Shown here: positions 52,552-64,000 of the stretch, piece by piece
Layout of the letters: every line of letters begins with the position of its first letter
Numbering within the stretch: the first letter of the stretch is position 1
Assembly (NCBI GenBank): GCA_964017195.1
Contig: OZ024894.1
Span: 31,770,388-31,834,387 of the forward strand
Length of the DNA stretch: 64,000 nt
Source of the DNA: Siderastrea radians
Taxonomy: Eukaryota > Cnidaria > Anthozoa > Scleractinia > Rhizangiidae
Reading direction: 5' to 3'
Translations under genes and position numbers: made by a program
Notes under the pieces: generated by a model
The model's database searches: none
The model's input: only the letters and a program-made list of their open reading frames with translations
Told to the model about the DNA's origin: nothing

Positions 52552-52662
52552 CTGAACTGAACGGAAGGTTCCGGTCGCGATTGTCAGACAATTAACATAC
52601 CAGAATGAAATGCGGGTTACGATTGACCAATGCCAAAAGCAACGTTTTTTGAATTAGGTGTA

Positions 52663-53270
52663 TATATACAACCGGCCCGAGATTCGACCACCCTAAGCGA
52701 GCGATCCGCGCGACAAATTTATAAACCTCGCTTCGCGAGGAATAATTTGTAAGGGACGTGACAGGAAGTCAATAGCCCACCCTTTATTTCGAGAATCATG
52801 TTGTTATTTAATTTTTAATTAGTAAATTCGATTCAAAGATATCAATAAGCACTGCATCACGTTTTTGCAGTGGTCGTGGTAAATGAGAAACGTAGCAACG
52901 AGTTCTGGGCGCATCATTTTATTACTATTATTATACATTGTAGTCACTACCTGTCTTTTCATTGGCTAAGAGCCTACAGTTAATTCTGGGAATCAGCGCA
53001 ATCTACAGATAATCTGTAGGTTGCACGCGCAATGCATGATTTCCAAGAGCAAAGTGGCATCTGAAAGCAAAGTAAATTCATAGCTCTTCGATTCGCTTCT
53101 TCAACCGAGCAAGAAATTGAAAAATTGCTGAAACAAAAAGACTCGGAAAACAAAAGAAGGCTGACGAAAATTGCGAAGGAACTGCTCCACGAATACCTTT
53201 AGGAAAAAAGGACACAATGGCAAGACAAGAAGGACACAAATGTTGAAATTGGTTGCCCTTATTTGTTTAC
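52663..53270. other. non-coding interval
   Basis: No gene seen. A short AACCTCGCTTCGCGAGG hairpin is near 52725. Confidence 0.5.
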
Positions 53271-53288
53271 CTGTAAAAGAATGTATAA

Positions 53289-53437
53289 TAAAACAATTAT
53301 TGGATGAGGTTTTTGCGATATCCGGAATAATCAAGGTCTCGGTAAGTGTTATCAGCCTCAGCCTCCGGCTTCGGCTGTTACCTCGACCTTAATTGTTCCG
53401 GATATTGCAGAAACCTCATCCAATAATTGTTTTTATT
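53289..53437. mobile_element. fold-back MITE, 149 bp
   Basis: AAACAATTATTGGATGAGG pairs with CCTCATCCAATAATTGTTT, and ATATCCGGAA pairs inversely. It resembles the one at 54697-54815 in its outer AACAATTATT, suggesting a family. Confidence 0.8.
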
Positions 53438-53449
53438 AAAAACTGGACT

Positions 53450-54696
53450 AGGTAAATTGGATTTCTATCATTCTGATTGGCTGAACGGAGCCAGGCTATC
53501 AGCTCATATACCGGCTGTGACCAAATATGGACAATGAACACTCAACAACAAAATGAACAAAGCTGGAAGTATATTCCTCGCCGGCAACCCGGCGAGAAAA
53601 ATAGACAAGAAAAATCACTTGGCAGCGAATTTGAATTAAGCAGAAATTCCAACAGCGTCACTAACAGCGTCGTCTAACACAAGTCAAAATTGTTTGAAGA
53701 AACTGTGCAGAAAAAGAAATTAGAAATTTAAGCATTGAACGTTGTGTTTACAATTAATTTCTTTCATCGATCGTCACGTCGATCATTAAAATTGAACAAA
53801 CGGTAGGTTTTATCAGGAAGCCTTTCCACTTCAAAATATCAAGACAAGACAAAATAAAACACAGTGAAATGGGGCAGAAGCATTTAATAACAACTGTCAC
53901 ACATTCATGACGATTCGGTGCGAAAATCATGAAGCAGTCTAAACAAGTACTAAACAAACTACAGCTGCAAACTACCAAGAAGGCCGAAGGAAGGGCGAAA
54001 AGTTTTTCGGCTTTAACACGCAAAATTGACACTGGTTTACCTGCACTCGTTGTAGCTCTGTGTTCCAACAGGTCCAAATGCTCAGATAGAAATCGGATGC
54101 CATGTAAACGGAGTTGAATCGCTTTTCCAGTTGTTTGAATGTTGTTTTTACCATTCCGTCCGCAACCTCCAAACCGAGAACAACTGCATTTTGTGCTTTG
54201 CATTAAACAAACTATGATGGTGAATTCTAATGTTCCTCGCTACAGTAATCTTGCTTCTGAGCTGCATAGAAATTACTTCTTCAAGTTCAAATTGGTTCTG
54301 TCTTCATTTCGATCAAACACGCACATGATGGCTCCGTTGTGCAAACAGATTACAAACTTGTTCTGTTTCAACTCCAGCAGCTAATATGGCGAAATTGTAC
54401 AGCTTCAATCCGCTTTGAACGATGATTACAACAATGTTTTGGGAAAAATCAAACATGTACCATATTTTAGAGCCAATAATTGGAAGATTTTTTCCCAAAC
54501 TTGTGCCACTTCGTTCACTTTCGAGCAGTTTTCATTGATTCATTCAGCTTTGCAATGAAACGCTGCAACACTTCGCAAGGTTTTGGCTCCTTTTTCGTTC
54601 AGTCATGTGATCGATTCTTGCTCCCTTTTTACCCCTTTTTTCATTTTTCTCTTTCTTTCTTGATTTTTTTAACAAAAATAGTAGTTAAATTTTAAT
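53450..54696. other. no supported gene
   Basis: Several open frames (for example 53754-54203 minus) have no recognisable domain or splice context. Parts are likely dispersed repeats. Confidence 0.4.
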
Positions 54697-54815
54697 AAAA
54701 CAATTATTCTACTCGGGCTTGCTGGATATCAAATGATTATAACCAACTCGGCGCTACGCGCCTCGTTGGTTATCTATCATTTCATATCCAGCGCGCCCTC
54801 GTAGAATAATTGTTA
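54697..54815. mobile_element. fold-back MITE, 119 bp
   Basis: AACAATTATTCTAC pairs with GTAGAATAATTGTT. The inner arms GGATATCAAATGAT and ATCATTTCATATCC also pair, with a core CGCTACGCGCCTCG. Confidence 0.8.
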
Positions 54816-54890
54816 AATAAAGACATGCAATGCATCATCGTTCTTGACAGCAAACAAACCTCTCGCTATTAGGATTATGTCAAACGCCAC

Positions 54891-55028
54891 TTTAATTGGC
54901 GTTTTTATATAAAACATCTTTTACATGAAAAAGTGAACAGTATTTAAAATTTGAAGGAAACCTTAACACGAAGATCACAGTTCATTTCTCTTTTGCGTGA
55001 GATGTGTTGAAGAAATTTTGCCTCAAGG
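54891..55028 (+). promoter_or_regulatory. promoter plus 5' exon block, copy 2
   Basis: A diverged copy of 24501-24640 (see that entry). It ends CTCAAG|gtaagaa. The following gene is not seen. Confidence 0.4.
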
Positions 55029-55029
55029 T

Positions 55030-55691
55030 AAGAAAAATACAACTTAAAGGGAGTAATTTATTTTTCGTTTTCTATTCTTTTCACACTGTCACAGTCCGAT
55101 TACTGACTTTCGAATGAAGCATTGTGTGTTTTGAGCTATACACACTTTGGTCCTATCTTTTCATGGAGTGGAATTTCAACAACGAATTTAATTCGAGATT
55201 GGGTGTTCGAACTGGAGCCAGGCAGTGTCTCAGACACCAGAATTGGGGATAATTATTGTTTCGTTGACCAATGTAAGTTTTAACCATAAAGAGAGCCTAT
55301 AAAGGAACTTTTGGAAAAAATATATTTTGGCTTCTATTGGCATATTGAACGGCAGAGGAAGTGACGTTTGCGAGACGTTTAAACATTTTCAAATATTTTT
55401 TGCTTGCAAAAGTAAAACCCTTTCATATTTACAGGGGAATGACGACACGGAGTCCTTGAAACGTCACGCTGTTTGTTTTAGTTCGAGCTCCTCGGAGTAA
55501 CCAGCACAGTTTGAAACTGATAGTATCCGTCTGTAAAGATGTTATTTGCTGAGATTTTTTGTAAATAACGCAGCCTCTTGCGGTACAAAACAAGACAAAA
55601 TTTTCAGGCAAATCGTACGGCTAAACCAGACGAATTTTTTTTTGCCTCTCAGCAGTCTCTGCTTTCAAAGCATCGATGCGAAAGAAACACA

Positions 55692-55733
<42 letters not shown>

Positions 55734-56450
55734 TGGGATGATGATGTTTTGTTTTCACTGTATGTTGTTTTGTCTTAAACTAAAACTAGATTATAAACAA
55801 GAAACTCTGCTTCAAAGTTGACTCTACAACTTCTGTTATAAGTTGACATTCACGGTGACATTCTGGCAGCAGTATTTAATCAGCAAACACATAGATATAT
55901 ATTTATATATTGTGGTTTTTTGTTAATGAATTTCAAGGCTGATCGTTTGATGGGTGCTTCGGGCTATGGCAAGAAGTTCATTCAGTCTTCAATTCATTGA
56001 GACCATTGTTCACCTGACGTTTCGCCTGGTGAAAATAGGCAACTCGATCGTGGCTTTGCTCCGAACACGTACAAAGTTATTTTTATAACACCAGCAGACT
56101 GCGATGTCAGTTGGCACAATAATGCCCGTTGGGATATTGGGCAAACACTAAAATTTCCTTTCGTGGTGAGTCTATGTCAATGCCTTCATTTAAAATCAGC
56201 CCTTAATTTGCATGGATTCATAATCAGCATTTAAAATAAAACCCATAAAAATGTCAACAAAAAAGTTTGGCCACCTGTAATACATTTAAAGTTAATTCTT
56301 AACAAGAGATATTCGTTCATTTGGGGATTTGAACATTAATTTCTTTTGGAAAACCTTGCAAGCTCTTTTGCTAAATTCTGGCAGCCGATGCAGTATCATA
56401 ACACAAAGTGAAGGTAAGAGCAAAGTTAATATGTAGATGATATCAACTCC
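55030..56450. other. non-coding interval
   Basis: No supported gene. Includes an ATT microsatellite at 55693-55732. Confidence 0.5.
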
Positions 56451-56456
56451 ATCGCA

Positions 56457-58817
56457 CATTTTTAGAGGCTCTGACTGTAAATATCGAGAATCGGCGGACA
56501 AGCTCAAAAAATCGAAAATCCTGATAACTTGCCAGAAGAACACTTTTGGGGAGCTCTCTTCGAAAATATTACTTAAACCTTCTGGAATTCTATTGTTTTC
56601 GGGAAATTCGGAAAAACGGTTTTGCTTAATTTATTACACAATAATCAGGCTTAAAATTAAACAAATTGAAAGCTCTTCCTTTTAAACAATTTGCAACGCC
56701 AGAAAACAATTTTAATTTTAAATGATAGCAATACTCTTCTACTTTCTATCAATAGGAATTGCATGGAGTTTTGCTTTATTTCTGTGGTTTGGTGGTTCTT
56801 TGAAACAAAGCCATTTTGCGCACTTCGGAAAAAGGCAAAAATTGGTAAGCTTTAGAGGCTTAAAATGGGTCTTGGTATGTCTAATATCGAATTGAAATAA
56901 ACACTGTGATAAGGTTTGGCCCTACTTCTATTATAATATGAAATAAAAAATCTGGGCAATTCAGGCTCACGCTGACAAAAACACAAATTCGCGAACCAGT
57001 GTTGCCAAAATGTGCATAATTTGGATAATAGAAAAAACTGTAATGAAAGGACGACTTGAAATATGACAAATCGTTTACTGTAACTGTAACTATTTTCGGA
57101 TGGTCTTTTCACTAGATGATGCATTCGCTGATATCTTCATTTGTCTTTCTGAAGAACTACGAACAAATTTGGAAAATTGTTGGACAGGTGAAACTAGAGT
57201 GCAGTGGGTTATCATTTTTTGTCAGATGTCTATACTCTGCAGCACCAATGGCCTTTCTTTGTTATTTGCAGTTTTGCGGGGGGTGGAAACTAATGTTCTC
57301 GAAAATCCAAACGGTTCCTTTTGCAAGTCATTAAAGTTGACGTACGCGTATAAATTGAGAGCTCAGTTTGGCTGTGTAAAGTAAGGAACACAAAAGTATC
57401 ACTCAAAATAATCCAGTCACGCAACCGATCACTGCGCGTTCATGCAAACGTGAAAATATTCTTCAATGAAAATTTTATCCTCTAAAACCGTGAAAGAGTT
57501 CTCAGCGATCTTGCAAAGTAAAACCAAACAAGCTGTGTATTAATATCTCTTAGATGTACAGCAGCATTTAGAACTCGTAAATACCGATCCCGCTGCCAGA
57601 ACGTCCGTGGTTTGGGTTTTTTTAAACATATTTATACAAGTGTAATAATATCGATAGGAACAGCACAATTTTTGACAAATGCGTATAAATCATAATAATA
57701 ATGATGCACTTTTGCTCCTGGCCAAAATAGTGTCATTTCAGAAAGTCGCCCAAAATCTTAGTAGCCGTTTGAAAAGAGCGATCGCGTCACGTACACAACA
57801 ACATACTACACTTTGCAGTTTTCTTCTCTCGAAGAGAAAGGTGTCATATGTATACGAAACTAATTCTAGACTTGCCTGTAGCAATTTTCGTCCCAGTGGA
57901 ATATCAGCTACACATGACAGTATGCCCCAAACACAGGGATGCGTACGGTATTCGCTGGAGAACTAGCCATGCATAAAACAGCGGCCAATGTAAGAAGAGA
58001 CCGCATTTAAAAACTGCCATAAGGAGGTTGACAAATTGACAAAAAATATTCACGTGACTCGGGTCACGCAACAGCTGTGTAGAACTTTTAAAACTTTTTC
58101 TCCTTCTCTTTAGTTTTACGTAGAAATAGTATAAGCCCAAAACAATGCAAGAATAGATTGAAGGAATGTTTTGGTTCATTCTTTGTGTGTCTTCAGTAAA
58201 TAAAATCCTCTAAATTGAGCTCACCCAAACTACTACTTTTCATTTCATTCATTTCATTGTTCAATTTTTGGCAACACTGGTTCGCGATTTTGTGTTTTTG
58301 TCAGCGCGACCCTGAATTGCCCAGATTTTTTATTTCATATTATAATAGAAGTAGGGCCAAACTTTATCACAGTGTTTATTTCAATTCGATATTAGACATA
58401 CCAAGACCCATTTTAAGCCTCTAAAGTTTACCAATTTTTGCCTTTTTCCGAAGTGCGCAAAATGGCTTTGTTTCAAAGAACCACCAAACCACAGAAATAA
58501 AGCAAAACTCCATGCAATTCCTATTGATAGAAAGTAGAAGAGTATTGCTATCATTTAAAATTAAAATTGTTTTCTGGCGTTGCAAATTGTTTAAAAGCAA
58601 GAGCTTTCAATTTGTTTAATTTTAAGCCTGATTATTGCGTAATAAATTAAGCAAAACCGTTTTTCCGAATTTCCCGAAAACAATAGAATTCCAGAAGGTT
58701 TAAGTAATATTTTCGAAGAGAGCTCCCCAAAAGTGTTCTTCTGGCAAGTTATCAGGATTTTCGATTTTTTGAGCTTGTCCGCCGATTCTCGATATTTACA
58801 GTCAGAGCCTCTTAAAA
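56457..58817. mobile_element. element with ~550-bp inverted arms
   Basis: The left arm 56457-57010 and right arm 58267-58817 match in inverted orientation at high identity; the same open frame (GSDCKYRESADKLKKSKILI) appears on opposite strands in both. The spacer is 1.26 kb. Arm frames are probably not genes. Ends are T-rich (TTTTTA(A)GAGGCTCTGAC); no target duplication found. The very long terminal repeats resemble fold-back elements. Confidence 0.8.
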
Positions 58818-60165
58818 ACACTATTCAGGTTTTTACTCGGTGAAGGAAAAAAAAAGTTTGGAGCTGGTACAAAACAAATGAACGAGGTAAACACGTCTGT
58901 TTAGAAAAAGTGCTTTTCAATTAACTTTACCGACTTTTTGATATAAGCAAAGGACTCGCCAGCAGTCAATCAAAAAGCATGGCCAACGTTCTTGTCCAGT
59001 TTAATACTGGCCATCGCTTCAGTCAGCGCTTTGCACAAGAACAAATTAAAGCTACACGTACTTGCATTAAACTAGGATCTCACCCAAAAAGCTTCAAACC
59101 AGCCTAGGAAGCCCTCAAATAATGACCAATACAACAATGAAATAAGGCAAATCATTTTTATTCCGACTTCTCTCTGATTTGTGGCAATTTGAGACGTTTT
59201 GTATCATTTCCATACAAACTCTTAAATGTTGCCGATGTCATTATTATGCATAGCGTGCCGATGTCATTATTATGCATAGCGTGGAAAAATAGTCTAATTT
59301 ATGCGCAGCTCTCAACCTTAGCTTGGGCTGCCTGTGGTGATATTTGATGGAGAGACAATTTCCCTACTTTGGGAAAAACCAACACTCGATGCGCAGGTCA
59401 AACACGTGAATTTAAAACTTTGTTTAATTTATTCATAACCATTATAATTGTGTTAATTACTGCCATTATCATTGTAATTTCTTCACTATTTATATTCTAC
59501 TGCACACTATGTTCAACTCACATTGAAGATGGCAGACGAATCTGCCGAAACATATTTGTAAAACTCACGAGCGTCGTGTCTTCATTAAAGTTACAACTTA
59601 ATTCTATATTTCCTATTCGATCATCTAACTAATTGAGTGATCTTAAAAGATAAGTACATGTCGCTTGGGTTTTGAAATATTCTATGGATAACAGACTTAT
59701 TGCCGTGGTCGGATACTGGGCCCGGTGTACAGATACTGGGCAACGTCTGACCTTTCCAAAAATTTTAATTTCGCACCGAATATTTTATTGAAAACGTCAG
59801 CATAACATTTTAACGTTGTCTTTGCAAGTACACTTGCTGTGTCAGGGCCAAATTTCAGCACTGTTTCCCCTGAGTAGGACATAGAGCCATTTCAAGCTAA
59901 AGCGGTCGGACACTGGACATACTGTACACAAAAGCTGGGATTCATTGTTTTCTTAGGTGAGATGTTTACGAAGTCACACAAAAAGATCTTAACCCTTACT
60001 CACTAAGGGAGCGCAAAAGAAAATTTAAAATGTTTTCTTCACCAGATACCCACCTTGGTAACGTTTCAAGCATGCATTGTTTCTACCATGATCGCACCAA
60101 CAAATTAATATTGTGAAACACCGTAACTGAAAGATCCTGCTTAGTTAGAGCTGATCTTTTGAGAA
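58818..60165. other. non-coding interval
   Basis: No supported gene. A tandem duplication of about 33 bp (GTGCCGATGTCATTATTATGC...) lies at 59228-59285. A hydrophobic frame at 59369-59632 is unsupported. Confidence 0.5.
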
Positions 60166-60169
60166 CTAA

Positions 60170-60713
60170 GGGGCCGATTACATGAGGCGGGCTGGCCCGC
60201 TTAGCCGGGCCGGCTCGGTTTGCCAGGATCTCGGCACGTCTGTGAAACACACTAAAATTCAACTTCGCGATTACATGGAAAAATTTCAGCCCGGCTAGCT
60301 GGGATCCCGGCATCGCCATGCCGGGATCCCGGCTAGCCGGGATGAAAATTTACCATGTAATCGCGATTGCCGGGCCAGCCCGGCTAGCCGAGCCAACACT
60401 TTCTCGCCACTAAATTTCGCTTCCGAGCAAAACGGCTCACCAGAAGATCGATATTTCTCTTTCTATATAACACATAAAGGTTTATCAGACCATAAAGCTA
60501 CGTAAAACTGAAAATGATACGCAAAAATAATGGATTGGCGAGAATAAGAACACTTGATTCATGCTCTTCGATGTAGCCATCTTTTCACACGACAGCTTTT
60601 AAATTTAGCCGCAGGCGGGCTGGCTCGGCTCATGTAATACCGGGCTGAACAGTCATCTCGGCAGACAGAGCCAGCCCTTCTACCGAGCCAGCCCGGCTCA
60701 TGTAATCGGCCCC
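60170..60713. mobile_element. 544-bp MITE with CTAA duplication
   Basis: GGGGCCGATTACATGAG at the left and CTCATGTAATCGGCCCC at the right are exact inverses, flanked by CTAA at 60166-60169 and 60714-60717. Internal GCCGGGCC, CCGGCTAGCCGG and GGGATCCC palindromes repeat many times. Confidence 0.85.
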
Positions 60714-60717
60714 CTAA

Positions 60718-61620
60718 GACAATGGTTCGATTTTGGTCTGGTTCGATCCTTTGTGAGACGTTGAACAGTCATAAGAGTTCAGCCGTTTCTTTTTCCAAGA
60801 CACCTACTAAACTTTAAGGGTAATTTCGAGCGGACCAAGCATTTTGTATGAAATTTTCTTTTCTGCAAGAAAAAAAAAACGCTTTGAGGAATATGAAACA
60901 GTGGTGAAGTGGCAGTGACCCCTCTCTAAATAAAGCCGATTCAAACAAACCAAGGGATTTGTTATATATATTATCATATTATCGAAGTTGCTCCTTCAGT
61001 CCGTCTTAACAAAAATTAATTGGTCTGATTCCGTTTTCGCAATTTCATGGACAGAGCCGGAGACGAGGTCCATACATCAACTGGTAAAAAAAGAAGAAGG
61101 AATGAAAACAAATTTATAACAGTCGGGCTGAACAAGTTAGTTTAATAAAAGTTGTAGTATTATGGCAAGGAAAGTTAATGGATCTACCCGGTAACGAGGT
61201 ATATCTAAGAGACCAGAAGAAAAAAATTAGAACAATATAATTTTTACAACACCGACCGATCAAGCTAGTTCAATGAACTTAAGGTTTTATTACGTTCTTC
61301 CAAATTGTTCGCCAGAAAGAATTTGAAAGAAACAATATTTCCCTCGGCTCTTAAGCTCATTAACATAAGAGGCATATCATTGTTATTATGTGTCTGCCCC
61401 AAATTTTCGACTGGTTTCTGTTATAGAAAGAGAAAGCTCAAGACGTTATTTAAATAGGCGAAATGGCTACGTTCTGAATATGTCTATGTTTCTGCAACGG
61501 TGATAAAAGACTCGGGAGCTTTTAGAACGACCTCAAGTAAAAAAAAGGCCAATAAGAGGTGCTGAAGTCTTCTGTTGTCAGGGAGAAGATATTATCTGTG
61601 TGTTGGCAACTAAATATGGA
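60718..61620. other. non-coding interval
   Basis: No gene or repeat of note. Confidence 0.5.
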
Positions 61621-61624
61621 AACT

Positions 61625-62070
61625 CGGGTCTGAATGACCAACTGCTTCCAAACGTTTGTGATTCAGTGTTACAGCAACAGTGGAGAAGAGAAAAGCCAAT
61701 CTTTTGTTACAGTCATATCGCTATTACACTTTTGATAGAAGAACACATATCAAAGCTTTGAGAAAAGCGAGATACTAAATACTGTTACCAGGATTATTTT
61801 GCTTACGATGTGAAAAAAATAAGTACGAAAAGCTTCAGTTTTGTAATGGCCAAAAATACGTGGAAACGAACTCCCATGCATCCGATGTAGTGACACTGGA
61901 CTTCAAGGGAGAGGTACAGAAATAACATGATCAGCCCTACCGAAAAAAAAAATGAAAAAACTTAAATGTAAAGGGCATTGAACAATGACACTTAAAAACT
62001 TGCAAGGATAAATATTTCCAGCTAAAAGTTCAAATGGTCACGAAACGTCCTATGGTAATATTCGGTCGTC
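61625..62070. repeat. diverged direct duplication, copy 1
   Basis: Matches about 63175-63530 in the same orientation through blocks such as AGTCATATCGC, GATTATTT.GC.TACGAT, GTACGAAAAG.TTCAG, and TTCAAATGGT.ACG. No coding signal. Confidence 0.55.
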
Positions 62071-62097
62071 AGTTTCTATGTTACTCAACTCTCCGAA

Positions 62098-62098
<1 letters not shown>

Positions 62099-62157
<59 letters not shown>
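62099..62157. repeat. ATT microsatellite
   Basis: About 19 ATT units. Confidence 0.97.
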
Positions 62158-63174
62158 TTCCGTCACAGGGTCTCTGTGTATCTGTCCGCAAGTCTCCTCT
62201 ACTTATAGCCAGAAAAACGCGGATCGGCTTTTTTATTTTTTTGATTTCAATTCATGTGGAAACCTTTGATAGGCTCCATTGCAATGCCAATTAGAGCAGA
62301 GCTTTTATTAATAATAAAACATTCAAACTTTTGACACGAAAACGGCGTCATTAAAAGCTTTTAAGTTTTAATTTTAAGATTTTAAGCTTTTTCTGTCATT
62401 TAAAAATGACGGAAAAGTTTAGAGCCTGAAACTCTTCCTAAACCACTGTGTTATAAGAATTTAGACCGCCGCGTTAATATATTCAAAGTATTATCGGAAC
62501 AACATTCAAACTTTTAACACAAGAACGCCGTTAATTATTTAACATAAACGATAGCAACGTAGGTTAACATAAAACTCTCTCAGCCAAATAATTTGGGCGA
62601 TGTCGCAGCTCTTACAAGGTCTTCTGTGATTTGCTGAGAAAACAATACACCAAACAACAAAACAATGGACCCTAGCCCCGAGAACAATAGAGCTGCGTGA
62701 TATCAAGTTCCAATGAAATTAGAGGTTGTTAAGAGCTGCGGGGCTACTCAATAATTTAGACCATAACATATGATTGAAAGGTTGTTTAACAATAAACTTC
62801 CTCGGCCATATGTTTAGTAATTCTAGACGGGTTAAAGACAGTATTTACGGGAGAGACATTTGAAGCTAATAACCTAAGCAATGGTTCGCAAGCAGGGGCT
62901 AGACAGCTGGTGTCCTGTTGATTTGCAGTAAAACAAGCCCTAATGTTTATGTAGTATTTTCCCCGTCTTTTCTTGCAGTGCTGCTTCGTACTTATTTGAA
63001 AATATAGAAGATATTTCTTGGCTGCCTTTGAGCTACAAAAGTGCTTTCCATTGTAAGGATTACGAGGTAAGTTTAAAGACTAGTTGGTTATGTCTGTTTA
63101 AACGGGAACATGTTTAAAGTTTATTCTACTGACAAAGAAAAGCACACACACGAATGCTTTGAAACTTAAAAAGC

Positions 63175-63530
63175 CGGTCTGAGTGACAGCCGCCTCCAAA
63201 CGAGGTGAGGAGAAAATCCACTCCTTCATTGTAGTCATATCGCCTTTAGACCCTTTTTAGGAAGAACAAATATCGAAGTTTTAATAAAAACGTGATACCA
63301 GGTACTCTTACTACGATTATTTCGCCTACGATTTAAACAAAAAAGCACGAAAAGTTTCAGTGTTCTAATGACCAAATATATGTAGCACACATTCCCGATT
63401 CAACCAATGTAGTGGCAGTGGATCTCGAGGAGAAAAAAAAAACAATTAAAAAAACACAAAATGAAAAGGACATTGAACAAGGACGCTTCAAGGTTCAAAT
63501 GGTGACGGTGCGCCCTATGGTAATATCCAG
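63175..63530. repeat. diverged direct duplication, copy 2
   Basis: See the copy at 61625. The flanks to 64000 hold no supported gene. Confidence 0.55.
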
Positions 63531-64000
63531 TTATTATTAACCGGCCGTCGCCATATGACGACCGCCGGTTTACAAAATGGACACGGTTTTTTTGTTGCGT
63601 CAGTTAGCTGAAAAACGAACAAAGTGCTGTAAAGCTTGTGGTTCGGGTACTCAAGAGCGGTACTGTCTTATATAAGACGCATGCGCATATTAGTCTGCCG
63701 ATTGTTACCTTCGTGTGTTCGTGTGTTTTAATTTCCAGTATTTAAGATATGAACGGCGAAGGGTTGTTAAGTATGGGGTTTCAGTATTGTCTTGTATAAC
63801 GCATGCGCAACTGAGTAAAGCAGCTAATAGGATTGAATGCGAAATTGGCTGTGTTGTCTGATCTAGTTAGTGGTTATGGTAAAAAATGTTTTAGCGCAGG
63901 AGATTTGTTATGGGGATTGACATTTTAAGAGCGGTTTGCTGTAAGAACCGACTAAGGGCATGCAAGATAGAAAAATCCGATTTTCTCAAAATCTGCCAAA

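Larger units (their letters stand above)
48382..52662. mobile_element. Tc1/mariner-like element, 4281 bp, TA duplication
   Basis: The ends TACACCTAATTCAAAAAA are inverted at the right, and about 52 bp of each arm match with few differences. TA flanks both ends (48380-48381, 52663-52664), the signature of IS630/Tc1/mariner elements. It holds a decayed plus-strand transposase, a minus-strand ORF and a three-copy tandem repeat. Confidence 0.88.

Noticed and set aside
53754..54203. 149-codon minus-strand frame
   Set aside because: No domain, no splice context, composition like surrounding repeat DNA.
57100..57384. 95-codon plus-strand frame in the long inverted-arm element
   Set aside because: No recognisable motif and no support from the other parts of the element.
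62034..62294. Poly-Tyr and poly-Leu frames
   Set aside because: Product of the ATT microsatellite.

Overview
ORGANISM. The window is animal nuclear DNA: intron-bearing genes, many DNA transposons and MITEs, an L1-type LINE, a Tc1/mariner-like element and an integrated Polinton/Maverick (adintovirus-like) element. From recollection of the families (P2X7-like exon, cargo-bearing transposons, THAP exon) I infer a cnidarian, probably an anthozoan; no host housekeeping gene proves it. LAYOUT. 1-5860: a minus-strand multi-exon gene with a C2HC finger, a Cys/His cluster and a transposase-like domain; nine exons could be placed by matching splice phases. 5990-24050: the Polinton. A truncated SLOG-like fragment and 12-13 bp tandem repeats lie at its left side. 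Then come a CCAAT/CArG-box promoter and a compact plus-strand block: GRF zinc-finger protein, small ORF, chromodomain integrase, penton candidate, basic core-like proteins, double-jelly-roll major capsid protein, adenain-type protease, FtsK/HerA-type packaging ATPase, several small virion proteins and a parvovirus-type phospholipase A2. A minus-strand unit follows (about 19291 to 17565). It holds nine tandem modules, each opening with a splice-acceptor-like site in the same phase, and six carry W-H-x3-C-x2-C. Next is an intergenic region packed with eight CACGTG and six TTATGTAA sites, then the protein-primed DNA polymerase B. The polymerase is broken by a frameshift in a GAC repeat and an in-frame TGA before the PolC motif, so this copy looks unable to replicate itself although its virion genes are intact. 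No terminal inverted repeats were found. 24050-41700: sparse DNA with an orphan P2X7-like first exon, two inverted arrays of CCTGG-rich repeats that may bound a 12.76-kb element, nested MITEs, and a THAP fragment. 41708-47749: a dead LINE with a 15-bp target-site duplication, inserted into a Pif1/Helitron-type helicase remnant and itself carrying a TIR element. 48382-52662: a Tc1/mariner-like element with TA duplication and a decayed transposase. 52663-64000: fold-back elements, a 2.36-kb element with ~550-bp inverted arms, a 544-bp MITE with CTAA duplication, microsatellites and a diverged duplication. No rRNA, tRNA or CRISPR was seen. HOW THE GENES WORK TOGETHER. Protease, ATPase, both capsid proteins, basic core-like proteins and PLA2 form a complete virion-building set; integrase would insert the genome and PolB would copy it. 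The E-box/D-box region lies between the minus-strand module unit and PolB and could drive both.
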